A stretch of 64,000 bases of DNA from Thiohalocapsa sp. PB-PSB1 (GTDB taxonomy: Bacteria > Pseudomonadota > Gammaproteobacteria > Chromatiales > Chromatiaceae). The DNA is taken from contig CP050890.1 in the NCBI GenBank assembly GCA_016745215.1, positions 4,464,001 to 4,528,000 of the forward strand, in the 5' to 3' direction. The notes beneath the pieces were generated by a model. It searched no databases, was not told where the DNA came from, and worked only from the letters and a program-made list of their open reading frames with translations. Positions 54,584 to 63,859 of the stretch are shown here, in pieces; position 1 is the stretch's first letter, and each line of letters opens with the position of its first letter. A program made the translations under genes and the position numbers.

Positions 54584-54724
54584 TGGCGAGGGCTCCGGGT
54601 AACCGGAGTCCCTACGCCGGAGGGGGGCCTTGTTCATAACTCCGACCAACTGACGAGCGGGTGCATTGGCCTTTCCGTAAAGCATTGGTTTTAAAGTAAA
54701 AATACTGGGGCGTTCGAGGCTAAA

Positions 54725-54833
54725 CCTAGGAGGCTGTCCGAGAACTCAGAGCACGCACAACATATAGCGCCTACAATCGAGTTGTGCACTCTATATCTTG
54801 TGTCTTATTGTCATTCTCGGACAGCCTCCTAGG
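54725..54833 (+). mobile_element. 109-bp miniature element with 20-bp perfect terminal inverted repeats, family E
   Basis: CCTAGGAGGCTGTCCGAGAA at 54725-54744 is exactly inverted at 54814-54833. CTAG at both edges could be a target duplication. The internal ~70 bp has no coding content. A family A right-end remnant (GGCGGTCTATTTCTGC, 54831-54863) abuts it. Confidence 0.85.
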
Positions 54834-54859
54834 CGGTCTATTTCTGCACAGAAATCGTC

Positions 54860-55648
54860 TTAATTTGGTGGAGCCCTCAGGACGGCACGCAACTCTGCGA
54901 AGAGCAAATTCAGATGACGTAACTGGCCATCCAGATTGCCATGGCGCATCGCGGGGGCATAGAACTCGATCAATAAACGCTGGCCAGCAACCGCAGTCAG
55001 TTCCAACAAGACAGGATCTCCCATCAACAAGGCTGCTTCTGCAACCTGCACCTGAGCTTTTAACGGCCGGTGATCTTTCAGCACCAACGGCGCTTTTGCA
55101 GGCCATGACAAAGCTCGTTGCTGCATGCGTCCCAGCGGTGGCAAACGCGCCGCAGCCTGCAAGATGTTGGCGAGCAGCAACTGGATTCGCTGTCGCTCCA
55201 CGGCGTTTAGCGTCGACTTGAGCACCCCGGTAACCTCGACCTCTGATTGCCGCGATGCCGGCAACTGGCTTTGCACGCGATCCGAATCTGCATAGCCTTG
55301 CTTGATGCGTTCCAGTTGGCGTTGTAATGCCGCCTCACGTCGCTCTAGTTCGGCCTCGCGTCGCTCCAGTTCGGCTTCGCGTTTCTGCAATGCAAGCCGG
55401 GCTGCACGCATCTGATCGGCCAGCCCGATCTGCTGCCGGTTCGTTTCGTTGATGGCGATGCGCATGCGCACCAAGCCACCCTGCAGATCGATCCAGTACA
55501 GTTGGCTGAGGGCAATGATACCGGCAGTCAGCAACAGCAGCGCCGACGAGATCAAAATCACTGGCCATAACCGCCGTTGCATCAAACGCATCGAGAAGAG
55601 CGCATCAGCGGCCTGCATCTGCACGGCAAGGCGCGCGGCGATCGGCAA
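54860..55648 (-). CDS. hemX: HemX-like membrane-anchored coiled-coil protein
   Basis: The protein has 262 residues: one membrane helix (LWPVILISSALLLLTAGIIA), then a long coiled coil with exact repeats (REAELERREAELERREAALQ) and a helical C-terminal domain (RLPPLGRMQQRALSWPAKAP). It matches HemX, encoded after hemD in many gammaproteobacteria, although shorter than the ~390 residues of E. coli HemX. Function is unproven; a role near tetrapyrrole synthesis is inferred from synteny. It follows hemD by 27 bp in the same direction. The 3' end abuts repeat remnants. Confidence 0.85.
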   Translation of the reverse strand: MPIAARLAVQMQAADALFSMRLMQRRLWPVILISSALLLLTAGIIALSQLYWIDLQGGLVRMRIAINETNRQQIGLADQMRAARLALQKREAELERREAELERREAALQRQLERIKQGYADSDRVQSQLPASRQSEVEVTGVLKSTLNAVERQRIQLLLANILQAAARLPPLGRMQQRALSWPAKAPLVLKDHRPLKAQVQVAEAALLMGDPVLLELTAVAGQRLLIEFYAPAMRHGNLDGQLRHLNLLFAELRAVLRAPPN

Positions 55649-55675
55649 ATCGCAAACCGATCGATGTCATCGGCG

Positions 55676-56479
55676 CTAGGGTTGGCTGGATGCGTTCAAG
55701 TGCAACCGGCAGAGGGCATCGCACAAAGCCGCATCGCTTGCCTCGTGGGCCACCGCGACGACGCGAAACCCCAGCTCCATTGCGGTTCCCGCGTTGCGCT
55801 TGCCGAATACCGCCAGGGGCAACCCGCGCAGCCACCGATGTGCCGATTTCGGTACCATAGCCAACAGATTCATCAGGATCTCCTCGCTGGTAGCGGTGAC
55901 GAATCCCAAGGATTGTTTCCAATCTGCAAGCAGCTCAACAGCGTTGGTCTCAGGCGCCGCTCGGCGATAGACTTCGGCATAGGTGACCTCGGCGCCGCGA
56001 TGAGCCAGCGTTTCGCCGAGCAGCGCCCTTCCGCCCTCACCGCGGACAATCAACACGCGCTTTCCCGCCACCTGCATCAAAGCGGGCATTGCCATCAGGG
56101 ATTCGGTGTCGAATCCCATCTCCGGCACCAGGTCCGGCGCTAGGCCTGCCTGCTGCATGGCCGTTGCAGTGGCGCGACCAACTGCGGCCCGTTGCGGGCG
56201 CGCTCCGGCAACGTCCGAAATACCGGTCAACAAGGTCTTGTCCGGAGCCAAAGCGAGGGCATAATCCACGGCATTGCGGCTGATGAAGATGATCAGATCG
56301 TAGGGCACGGACAACAGCCGGCAAGCGAGCTCGGAATCCCGGGGCGGGCGAATCTCCACCGTCGGAAACGCGATCGGGCGACCACCGAGTTCTTCGATTA
56401 ACCTGCACAGCTCTTGCGCTTGCGCGGCGGGTCGCGTGACCAGCACGCCGCGACCACCGAGATCGCACAGACCGGTCAT
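55676..56479 (-). CDS. hemD: uroporphyrinogen-III synthase
   Basis: HemD closes hydroxymethylbilane to uroporphyrinogen III with inversion of ring D. The 267-residue, weakly conserved family is recognised by GVLVTRPAAQAQELCRLIEE, LIFISRNAVDYALAL, AVGRATATAMQQAGLAPDLV, RVLIVRGEGGRALLGETL and FVTATSEEILMNLL. It overlaps hemC by 4 bases (ATGA) and precedes hemX. Confidence 0.95.
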   Translation of the reverse strand: MTGLCDLGGRGVLVTRPAAQAQELCRLIEELGGRPIAFPTVEIRPPRDSELACRLLSVPYDLIIFISRNAVDYALALAPDKTLLTGISDVAGARPQRAAVGRATATAMQQAGLAPDLVPEMGFDTESLMAMPALMQVAGKRVLIVRGEGGRALLGETLAHRGAEVTYAEVYRRAAPETNAVELLADWKQSLGFVTATSEEILMNLLAMVPKSAHRWLRGLPLAVFGKRNAGTAMELGFRVVAVAHEASDAALCDALCRLHLNASSQP

Positions 56480-57402
56480 GCCTCGCGCAGCGCGGCCAGA
56501 ATCTCTTCCGCGCCCCGGGCTAATAAGTCTTCTGCCACCGCCTCGCCGAGCGCTTCGGCAGCGCTACCGGGCGCCCGGCCCTCGGCCCGCAGCAGACGGC
56601 TGCCATCCGGGGTACCGACCAGGGCACGCAGATAGAGTTGCTCAGCATCGTGCACCGCATGCCCGGCGATCGGCACCTGACACCCCCCCTGCAATCTGGC
56701 ATTCATGGCTCGCTCGGCGCCAACGCGCTCCGCGGTGCTGGCGTGATGCAATGGCTCTATCAATGTATGTACGCGTTGATCGTCACGACGGCATTCGATA
56801 CCAATGGCACCTTGACCGATGGCCGGCAGGCTGTCTTCCAGAGCGATGCGAGCGCGAATGCGTTGGGCAAAACCCAAGCGCTTGAGCCCAGCGGCAGCCA
56901 GGATGATGGCATCGTACTCGCCGTCATCGAGCCGGCGAAGACGAGTATTGACGTTGCCGCGCAGAGGCTCGATACGCAGGTCCGGGCGCCGCGCCGCAAG
57001 CTGACACTGACGGCGCAGGCTGGAGGTACCAACGCATGCGCCCTCGGGCAACGCGTCAAGCGAGTCGAAGCGATTCGATACAAAAGCGTCCAGGGGATCT
57101 TCACGGTCCATGATCACGGCCAGGTGCAAGCCGACCGGAAATTCCACCGGCACATCCTTCATCGAATGTACGGCAATGTCCGCATCCCCTTCCAGCATCC
57201 CCTGCTCCAGTTCTTTGACAAACAAGCCCTTGCCGCCAACCTTGGCCAATGGAGCATCCAGAATTTTATCGCCGCGGGTGGTCATGCCGATGAGTTCGAC
57301 CCGCAAACCTTCGTGCAATCGTTTCAACTCGGCGGCGACGTGCTCCGCCTGCCACATGGCTAATGGGGACTTGCGGGTAGCAATACGAATAGTGTCGGTC
57401 AT
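56476..57402 (-). CDS. hemC: hydroxymethylbilane synthase (porphobilinogen deaminase)
   Basis: HemC joins four porphobilinogens into hydroxymethylbilane on a covalent dipyrromethane cofactor. The 308-residue protein is standard: IRIATRKSPLAMWQAEHVAA, HSMKDVPVEFP (catalytic Asp near 84), TSSLRRQCQLAARRPDL and the cofactor Cys241 in RLQGGCQVPIAGHAV. It is first gene of hemC-hemD-hemX. The algR stop lies 89 bp upstream on the same strand, so read-through from algZR is possible. Confidence 0.98.
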   Translation of the reverse strand: MTDTIRIATRKSPLAMWQAEHVAAELKRLHEGLRVELIGMTTRGDKILDAPLAKVGGKGLFVKELEQGMLEGDADIAVHSMKDVPVEFPVGLHLAVIMDREDPLDAFVSNRFDSLDALPEGACVGTSSLRRQCQLAARRPDLRIEPLRGNVNTRLRRLDDGEYDAIILAAAGLKRLGFAQRIRARIALEDSLPAIGQGAIGIECRRDDQRVHTLIEPLHHASTAERVGAERAMNARLQGGCQVPIAGHAVHDAEQLYLRALVGTPDGSRLLRAEGRAPGSAAEALGEAVAEDLLARGAEEILAALREA

Positions 57403-57490
57403 CTAGGCTCCCAGAAATATCTTTGGTATGACTCGGCGGCCGGATTGCAGCGATGTTCGCGCTGGCGATACGGTATATCTCACTCGTACA

Positions 57491-58225
57491 TCAGCCATTG
57501 CGCAAAAATCGACGCACATCCGGCAGGTGGCGACGGCTCACCGGCAGGCGCTCGTCACAGCCTGCCAACACGGCCAGGCTCGTCCCGTCAGCGCATTTTT
57601 CAAGGCCAACCAGACAACGGCTGGCGACCAGGGCATTGCGATGGATGCGCATGAACCGATCGGGAAACTCCTGCTCCAGCGCTTTCAGCGATTCATCGAT
57701 CAGCATACGTCCATCGGCATGGCGTACGGTAACGTATTTTTGCTCTGCCAGCAGATAGAGTACCTGCTCTACCGGTACCGTCTGCACACCGCCTCGATAG
57801 TGCGCGCTCAGATGGGCTCGGCGGTGCGCATCCGCCGCCTCTGGCTCAGCGGAACGCTGCGCACGGGTGGTGATAGGCAAACGCTCGAGGGCTTCGCGCA
57901 GCCGCTCGAAGCGTACGGGTTTGACCAGATAATCGGCAACCTTGCGTTCGAATGCGGCCAGCGCGTATTCAGGATAGGCGGTGACGAGAATCACCGCTGG
58001 CGGCGGCTCCAGGCCAGCGAGAATTTCAGCCACGTCCAAGCCATCGATACCCGGCATCTTCACGTCGAGCAAGACCAAATCCGCACTTTGTTCGATACAT
58101 AAACGCGCAACCTCATCGCCTCTGGTTGCTTCACCCACGACCTCGTAATCGCCGTCCAGATCCTCGATCAGACGCCGCAACCGCTCACGGGCCGGGGCTT
58201 CGTCGTCGACCACCAGGATTCTCAT
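57491..58225 (-). CDS. algR: LytTR-type response regulator (AlgR family)
   Basis: The protein has 244 residues from ATG 58225. The receiver domain has MRILVVDDEAPARERLRRLI and the phospho-Asp in DLVLLDVKMPGIDGLD; the LytTR DNA-binding domain follows (VLYLLAEQKYVTVRHADGRM, FMRIHRNALVASRCLVGLE). AlgR-type regulators control envelope, alginate or twitching genes. The start overlaps the algZ stop by one base. Placement beside hemC is conserved in pseudomonads and relatives. Confidence 0.95.
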   Translation of the reverse strand: MRILVVDDEAPARERLRRLIEDLDGDYEVVGEATRGDEVARLCIEQSADLVLLDVKMPGIDGLDVAEILAGLEPPPAVILVTAYPEYALAAFERKVADYLVKPVRFERLREALERLPITTRAQRSAEPEAADAHRRAHLSAHYRGGVQTVPVEQVLYLLAEQKYVTVRHADGRMLIDESLKALEQEFPDRFMRIHRNALVASRCLVGLEKCADGTSLAVLAGCDERLPVSRRHLPDVRRFLRNG

Positions 58226-59319
58226 CAGTATCTCCACGGGTAAGGAAAGACCAAGCGCACCAAATACTCGCGGTCATCGCACTCATGCGTCACACGGGCA
58301 CTGCCATGAAACATGGCATCCATGCGCTGCACCACGTTTTCAACCGCCATATGATTACCTTTGCGATGCATGCCGACAGCCAATTCTGGATCCGGCAACG
58401 AGTTACGAATACAAAGATCGACCATACCACGCCGACAGCGGCCGACGATGTCGATACGACCGGGTTCGGGCGACGGTTGGATACCATGGTATACCGCATT
58501 CTCGACCAGGGGCTGCAAAATCAGCGGGGGCAGCGGCGCATCCCCGGGAAGATCGACCAGATCCCAAGCAACTGACATGCGTTCACCGAGTCGATGCGAC
58601 TCGATGTTCAAATAGCGACGGATCAGCTCCAGCTCCTGGCCCAGCGTTGCGCTGATGGCATCGGTCGCCAGGGACGCACGGAACAGATCCGCGAGGTCTT
58701 CGGTCACCTCCTCGGCAAGGCGCGGGTTGGTCTGCGTTAGACTGGCAATGGTATTCATGCTGTTAAACAGAAAATGCGGTCGAATGCGTGCCTGCAGCGT
58801 CTGAAAACGCGCGTTGGCAACCGCTTCCACCTGCTCCCGCCATTGGCTGTGCAGATAAAGATACCGTAACATGATCGCACCGACGATGGCAGAAGTCAGC
58901 CCGGCGCGAATCAGCAGCCCCCGCGGGCCATCGTCCGGCAGCAGTCCGCCATTCCCCGCCCAGGGTAATAACCATACGGCCAAAGATGTCATCAGCAGCG
59001 CGGCAGCAACCACAACAACCAGCGCCAACGCCACCGCAACACGGCCATCTAGCGCTCGCAACGGTCGACGCAATAGACACAATAGCGTCGCACTGCCGAG
59101 CACGATCGCCAACACCAATACAGACAATGGCCCAAGCTGTCCCCAGAATTCCGACAGCGCGTTCACCGATACCAGGGTAAACAAAATGGCCAGCAACTCG
59201 CCATACAGCACCAAACCAAGCGCCATCGGCAAGCTGCAGAAGTCCGGCAACAGAGACGGCAGATTATCCTCGTCGCGCGGCGACGGCGAGCGCCGCGCGG
59301 CTGGCAAGAATGTCGACAT
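58225..59319 (-). CDS. algZ: LytS/AlgZ-type sensor histidine kinase
   Basis: The protein has 364 residues from ATG 59319. Four or more membrane helices (LVLYGELLAILFTLVSVNAL; PLSVLVLAIVLGSATLLCLL and so on) are followed by the unusual His-kinase domain with LQARIRPHFLFNSMNTIASL and LPPLILQPLVENAVYHGIQP. The N-box is present; the classical G boxes are reduced, as in AlgZ/FimS. The longer frame to 59532 runs through miniature element A4 and is not believed. It pairs with algR in one operon. Confidence 0.93.
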   Translation of the reverse strand: MSTFLPAARRSPSPRDEDNLPSLLPDFCSLPMALGLVLYGELLAILFTLVSVNALSEFWGQLGPLSVLVLAIVLGSATLLCLLRRPLRALDGRVAVALALVVVVAAALLMTSLAVWLLPWAGNGGLLPDDGPRGLLIRAGLTSAIVGAIMLRYLYLHSQWREQVEAVANARFQTLQARIRPHFLFNSMNTIASLTQTNPRLAEEVTEDLADLFRASLATDAISATLGQELELIRRYLNIESHRLGERMSVAWDLVDLPGDAPLPPLILQPLVENAVYHGIQPSPEPGRIDIVGRCRRGMVDLCIRNSLPDPELAVGMHRKGNHMAVENVVQRMDAMFHGSARVTHECDDREYLVRLVFPYPWRY

Positions 59320-59337
59320 GAACCCCTCCGCGAGCTT

Positions 59338-59452
59338 TGGCGATTGCCGGAGAAAAACAGACCAACTGGCGCCGGATGCTGGTTCGCCTTCGCAACATCG
59401 AGGCCAGACGAGAAGACAAGCCAGGCGGTCTATTTCTCCACAGAAATCGCCT
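59338..59452 (+). repeat. family A miniature element, copy A4 (about 115 bp)
   Basis: It starts TGGCGATTGCCGGAGAAAAA and ends TATTTCTCCACAGAAATCGCCT; the inner palindrome is deleted. It occupies most of the algZ-argH divergent promoter region, starting 19 bases from the algZ start codon. Confidence 0.85.
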
Positions 59453-59552
59453 TGGGTGTAAACTTGCGCTTTCGACCAGCCCCGCGCCGAACGCCAGCCA
59501 CCGGCGTCGACCGCGATCATGCATGGTCCCAATCTAACACTTCCACATCGCC

Positions 59553-60953
59553 ATGACTGATTCCAAGATTGCGGCCAAGCCTTGGTCAGGACGTTTCCAA
59601 CAGACCACCGATGCCTTCGTCGAGGCTTTTACAGCATCGGTTGGATTCGATCGACGCCTGTATCGACAGGACATCACCGGCTCGATTGCCCATGCGCGCA
59701 TGCTGCAACGCCAAGGCATCCTCAGCGAAGACGAATGCGACGCCATCGTTGATGGCCTCGGTCGCATCCAGGCGCGCATCGAAGCGGGCAGTTTTCAATG
59801 GTCCGTGGCGCTGGAAGATGTCCACATGAACATCGAGGCTGCCCTGACCGACCTGATCGGCGACGCCGGCAAGCGACTGCACACGGGGCGCTCACGCAAC
59901 GATCAGGTCGCCACCGATATCCGTCTCTGGCTGCGCGATGAGATCGACGCAATCAGCACCACCATCGCCCAGCTGCGCGAGACCCTGCTGGATCTGGCGG
60001 AGCGGGAAGCGGACAGTATTCTACCCGGATTCACACATCTACAGGTGGCGCAACCGATCACCTTCGGTCACCACATGATGGCCTGGGTGGAAATGCTGGA
60101 GCGCGATGCAGAGCGCCTTGCAGACTGCCGCAAACGTGTCAACGTCATGCCGCTCGGCGCCGCCGCGCTGGCCGGCACCAGCTATCCGCTCGACCGTGCT
60201 TACACCGCCGAACAGCTCGGTTTCGACCGGCCGGCGAGCAACTCGCTGGACGCCGTCTCCGATCGCGACTTTGCCATCGAATTCTGCGCTGTGGCATCCA
60301 TTCTGATGATGCACCTGTCGCGCTTTTCCGAAGAACTGATTCTCTGGTCCTCGGCACAGTTCGGCTTTATTGAATTGTCCGATGCCTTCTGCACCGGATC
60401 ATCCATCATGCCGCAGAAAAAAAACCCGGATGTGCCGGAGCTGGTGCGCGGGAAAACCGGTCGTATCTTCGGCCATCTGATGGCCTTGTTGACGTTGATG
60501 AAAGGCCAGCCCCTGGCTTACAACAAAGATAATCAGGAAGACAAGGAGCCCCTGTTCGACACCGCCGACAACCTGCGCGGCTCATTGCAGGTGTTTGCCG
60601 GCATGATGCAGCACCTCAGCTGCAATCGCGAACGCATGCGCGCCGCCGCTCTGCAGGGTTTCTCCACCGCGACCGATTTGGCCGACTACCTGGTATGCCG
60701 CGGCATCCCCTTTCGCGACGCGCATGAGATCGTCGGCAAGGCGGTCGCCTTCGGCCTGCGCGAGCAGCGTGATCTGGCAGAATTGACGCTGGCAGAACTG
60801 CGCCGGTTTGCCCCTGCCATAGGCCCCGACGTATTCGATGTGCTTACCCTGGAGGGCTCGGTCGCTGCCCGCGACCACCTCGGCGGCACCGCACCGAATC
60901 AAGTGCGTGCGGCCGTTGCCAGACGCAGAAAAACAGCTCGCCAAACACCCTGA
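59553..60953 (+). CDS. argH: argininosuccinate lyase
   Basis: ArgH splits argininosuccinate into arginine and fumarate, the last step of arginine synthesis. The 466-residue protein has KPWSGRFQQTTDAFVEAFTA, the TGRSRNDQVATDIRLW block, TFGHHMMAWVEMLERDAERL and the signature GSSIMPQKKNPDVPELVRG (catalytic Ser in the mobile loop). Length is normal. It is divergent from algZ; no other arg gene is in view. Confidence 0.98.
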   Translation: MTDSKIAAKPWSGRFQQTTDAFVEAFTASVGFDRRLYRQDITGSIAHARMLQRQGILSEDECDAIVDGLGRIQARIEAGSFQWSVALEDVHMNIEAALTDLIGDAGKRLHTGRSRNDQVATDIRLWLRDEIDAISTTIAQLRETLLDLAEREADSILPGFTHLQVAQPITFGHHMMAWVEMLERDAERLADCRKRVNVMPLGAAALAGTSYPLDRAYTAEQLGFDRPASNSLDAVSDRDFAIEFCAVASILMMHLSRFSEELILWSSAQFGFIELSDAFCTGSSIMPQKKNPDVPELVRGKTGRIFGHLMALLTLMKGQPLAYNKDNQEDKEPLFDTADNLRGSLQVFAGMMQHLSCNRERMRAAALQGFSTATDLADYLVCRGIPFRDAHEIVGKAVAFGLREQRDLAELTLAELRRFAPAIGPDVFDVLTLEGSVAARDHLGGTAPNQVRAAVARRRKTARQTP

Positions 60954-61022
60954 ATCGCTACCACGGCTGAAGTATCCCAAGATAATCCGCTGCTGTAACC
61001 ACACCTTATACTGCCCTATCGG
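60954..61022. other. argH downstream flank
   Basis: Ends with CCCTATCGG (61014-61022), the left target-duplication copy of element C5. Confidence 0.5.
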
Positions 61023-61179
61023 GGGTGCTGCGTTCAAAAAATGGAAATAGTCACTGCAGAGACGCAGAGTGCGCAGAGGGCCAAGGCGAATGCATCCTCT
61101 TCTCTGCGTTCTCTGCGTCTCTGCGGTGAATCAAACTTCATTCTGGCTGAATCGCTGAACGTTCTACGCAGGCAGCACC
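61023..61179 (-). mobile_element. family C repeat element, short copy C5 (157 bp)
   Basis: The ends are GGGTGCTGCGTTCAAA and ACGCAGGCAGCACC. The perfect 9-bp direct repeat CCCTATCGG lies at 61014-61022 and 61180-61188. Inside are CAGAGACGCAGAG-type blocks in both orientations and AACTTCATTCTGGCTGAAT. Confidence 0.88.
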
Positions 61180-61233
61180 CCCTATCGGCAAGGCCCTGTA
61201 CCTTGCATCCGACCTGCCGGCGTCGTCGGCCTA

Positions 61234-61300
61234 GTCGCCCGCAAGCGGGCTCCTACGTCGGCCGTACCCGTCGGCTTGTAGGAGCCCGCTTGCGGGCGAC
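61234..61300 (+). repeat. inverted REP pair (BIME-like)
   Basis: GTCGCCCGCAAGCGGGCTCC (from 61234) and its inverse at 61278-61300 surround a 21-base spacer. Same REP word as in the 16.3-18.3 kb array and in elements C1, C3 and C4. Confidence 0.9.
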
Positions 61301-61591
61301 GCGCCGGCTACACGACACGAATCCACCACGGGGAAACGTCCAAATGCCAGGACCGGTTTGTGGGGATACCTCAGGTACCAAGGCGATTTCTTTCCGGCAA
61401 TCACCTAAGCCTGCTCCGCTCATCTGGCGCGGGGAGAGCACCAACAACCTGAGGCTCGGCAGTCCCAAGAACTACGCCGCGGCTCTCGGAACCGGATGCT
61501 GTGAATGGAGAATGTCCGATGCGGCTATGACTTGGAATCTCGAGCTGTTGGCGGGGTTTGCGCCAAACTGGGTAAACCCCTCACCCCCCAA
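61301..61591 (+). repeat. downstream of phoX-like gene; hairpin-only family A form A9 at 61379-61409
   Basis: AAGGCGATTTC and CAATCACCTAAG flank TTTCCGG, a direct joining of family A ends. The remainder of the interval has no gene; a plus-strand frame (61041-61595) crosses repeats and is not credible. Confidence 0.6.
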
Positions 61592-63769
61592 CTAGGCGCC
61601 AATTTTGGCGCCGAAATTCTCGTTCACGGCGATCAGGCTCGGCTTGGAGACATCGGACTCGCCGGGGGGCCATTTGTCGGATATGCTGAAAGCAATGCCG
61701 TCGTGCGGGTGTTGGATGGCGCAGAAGAAGGTGCGGTTGTCGCCCGAAAATTCGGGACCGCAGATCTCGCCGCCGGGAACGCCCGACAGGAACTGCCGCA
61801 GCAAGCCGCGGTTGGCGCCCTCCAGCGGCACCGCAAAGACGCCGTCGTTCTGACCAAAGCCGATGTCACCGCCGCTGTAGTATTGGCCATCGGTGGCGAT
61901 CCAGAGGTTGCCGTCGTCGTCATGGACCAGGTTGTCCGGGTCGGAGATCGGGCTCACGCCGGCGCCGACCGGATCGGCAACATCGCCGAAGCTGGTGCCG
62001 TGGGCGGCGACCTCGGGGTCACCGCATTTGATGAAGATGTTCCAGGTAAAGGTCGTCGCGCCAGCGTCGTTACCGTTCTCGATCAGCTCGATGACGTGGC
62101 CATGCTGGTTGCCGGTGTTGCTGGACGGGTCGCCATCGTCGTAGGTGTCATTGCGAGGATTGGCCTCGTCGGGGGCCGAACTGACCTCGCGACCGTTGAC
62201 CACCCGCGTTTGGCCGGGATCACCGTCGCGACGCGAGTTGTTGGTCAGCGCCACATACACCTTGCCGGTGGCCGGACTTACCTCGATGTCCTCCGGGCGG
62301 TCCATCGGCGTGGCACCCAGCACATCAGCCGCGCCGCGCGTGTCCAGCAGCACCTGTGCCTGACTGGTAAATCCGGCGTTATCCAGGGCATTGCCGGGCG
62401 CCCAGACCAACGGCAGCCAGACGCCGGTACCCATATCGTCAGCCTCGACATCGCCAGCGTCGAAGCGCGCGACGTACAGGGTACCGCTGTCCAGCAAGTT
62501 CTTGTTCGCGGTGCGGTTGTACTTGCTGTAGCTGCCGTCGGAGACGAACTTGTAGACATACTCGAAGCGAGCATCGTCACCGGAGTAAACGGCGACCCTG
62601 TTGGCGGAGGTGATGCGGCAGGCGGCTCCCTCATGCTTGAAGCGACCCATCGCGGTGCGCTTCTTCGGCACGTCGTTCGGGTCGTAGGGATCGATCTCGA
62701 CGATGTAGCCGAAACGATTGTATTCCTTCGGATGCGCGCTCAAATCGAAGCGAGCAACAAAGTTCTCCCAACGACGTCCCGATTCTCCCCCGGGGGCGGG
62801 AATACGTTGACTGAGAACCTTGATCTCGGCGGGAACGTCATCGAAGTTGGCGAAATACTGGTCGAAGTTCTCCTCGCAGGTGAGAATCGTCCCCCAAGGC
62901 GTCTTGCCGCCCGCGCAGTTGTTCAGACAGCCCAGCACGGTCTCGCCAGCCGGGTCGGCCATGGTCTGCATCATCGGGTGGCCACGTAGCGGACCGCTGA
63001 TCCGATGCGGGGTGGAGCCGGTGACGCGACGATTGAACGGCGACGCGATGTCGAAGGTCGGTGCGCTACCATCATGGGTCAGCTCGACGATCGAAAAGCC
63101 GTGCGCCTCGATCTCGGTTTCCACTTGGTCCTGGGTGGGGTTACCCGAAACATAGTCTGGGAACATGTCGGCGCCGGTGGTGTACTCGTGGTTCACCACC
63201 ATCAGGGCACGCGTCGAGGCGCGGTTTTTCAGGCGCGGGTACTGGAAGCCGATCACCCTCTCCGCCAATTTGCTGAGCTGGCCCGTCAGGTCTGCCGAGC
63301 GGCGCACATAGTTCGGCAGGGGATACCAGAGCACCAAGTCGGCGTTGAAGCCGAACTGCTGCGCCTGGCTTTCGCCGGTCTGGTTGTTGACATCAAAGGG
63401 CGGAGCCGTTGGGGTCAGCGGATCACCCCACTTTAGAATGACAGAATAGCTGTAATTCGGCGGCACACGCACATCCGGCTCGCTGCCGTCGCCCGCTGCG
63501 ACTGTCGCGAAAGTCAGCCGGTTGGAAGGATCACCCGCCGCCGTGGCGGGCCTGCTGGTCGACAGCAGCGCACTGGGCGCGATCACCAGGGTCGCACCGG
63601 TCGCGGCAGCTCCCTTCAGCAAAGCACGGCGTGAAATGGCCTTCTGCAATACCGTCTGAATCGGATCAGATGCGGTGAGACGAGCCGGCGTTCCGGGCAG
63701 GACATCGACGCTGCCGTCGTCCTGCCAAACAGCGGCCTGCACCTGATCTTTGCGCTCGATCTTGCTCAT
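61592..63769 (-). CDS. PhoX-family (DUF839) secreted phosphatase
   Basis: The 725-residue protein has a Tat signal near residues 48-80 (SRRALLKGAAATGATLVIAP, cleavage after ATA). It carries the PhoX/DUF839 beta-propeller motifs LMVVNHEYTTGADMFPDYV, RISGPLRGHPMMQTMADPAG, WGTILTCEENFDQYFANF, YIVEIDPYDPND and GATPMDRPEDIEVSPATG. PhoX enzymes are calcium- and iron-dependent monoesterases that free phosphate outside the cytoplasm. GGAG lies 7 bases before the start. I see no clear Pho box in 63770-63859, but part of the region is short. Confidence 0.9.
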   Translation of the reverse strand: MSKIERKDQVQAAVWQDDGSVDVLPGTPARLTASDPIQTVLQKAISRRALLKGAAATGATLVIAPSALLSTSRPATAAGDPSNRLTFATVAAGDGSEPDVRVPPNYSYSVILKWGDPLTPTAPPFDVNNQTGESQAQQFGFNADLVLWYPLPNYVRRSADLTGQLSKLAERVIGFQYPRLKNRASTRALMVVNHEYTTGADMFPDYVSGNPTQDQVETEIEAHGFSIVELTHDGSAPTFDIASPFNRRVTGSTPHRISGPLRGHPMMQTMADPAGETVLGCLNNCAGGKTPWGTILTCEENFDQYFANFDDVPAEIKVLSQRIPAPGGESGRRWENFVARFDLSAHPKEYNRFGYIVEIDPYDPNDVPKKRTAMGRFKHEGAACRITSANRVAVYSGDDARFEYVYKFVSDGSYSKYNRTANKNLLDSGTLYVARFDAGDVEADDMGTGVWLPLVWAPGNALDNAGFTSQAQVLLDTRGAADVLGATPMDRPEDIEVSPATGKVYVALTNNSRRDGDPGQTRVVNGREVSSAPDEANPRNDTYDDGDPSSNTGNQHGHVIELIENGNDAGATTFTWNIFIKCGDPEVAAHGTSFGDVADPVGAGVSPISDPDNLVHDDDGNLWIATDGQYYSGGDIGFGQNDGVFAVPLEGANRGLLRQFLSGVPGGEICGPEFSGDNRTFFCAIQHPHDGIAFSISDKWPPGESDVSKPSLIAVNENFGAKIGA

Positions 63770-63859
63770 GTTTGATCTCCAGTTCGAATGTATAAGTGAG
63801 GAATCTGATTTGCGCGCGTCTGCCGCCCGCGTGGCGGCTGGGATTTGGGCATACGGGGT

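Noticed and set aside
61041..61595. 184-residue frame downstream of argH
   Set aside because: It runs through element C5, the REP pair and hairpin A9; translation is repeat-derived.
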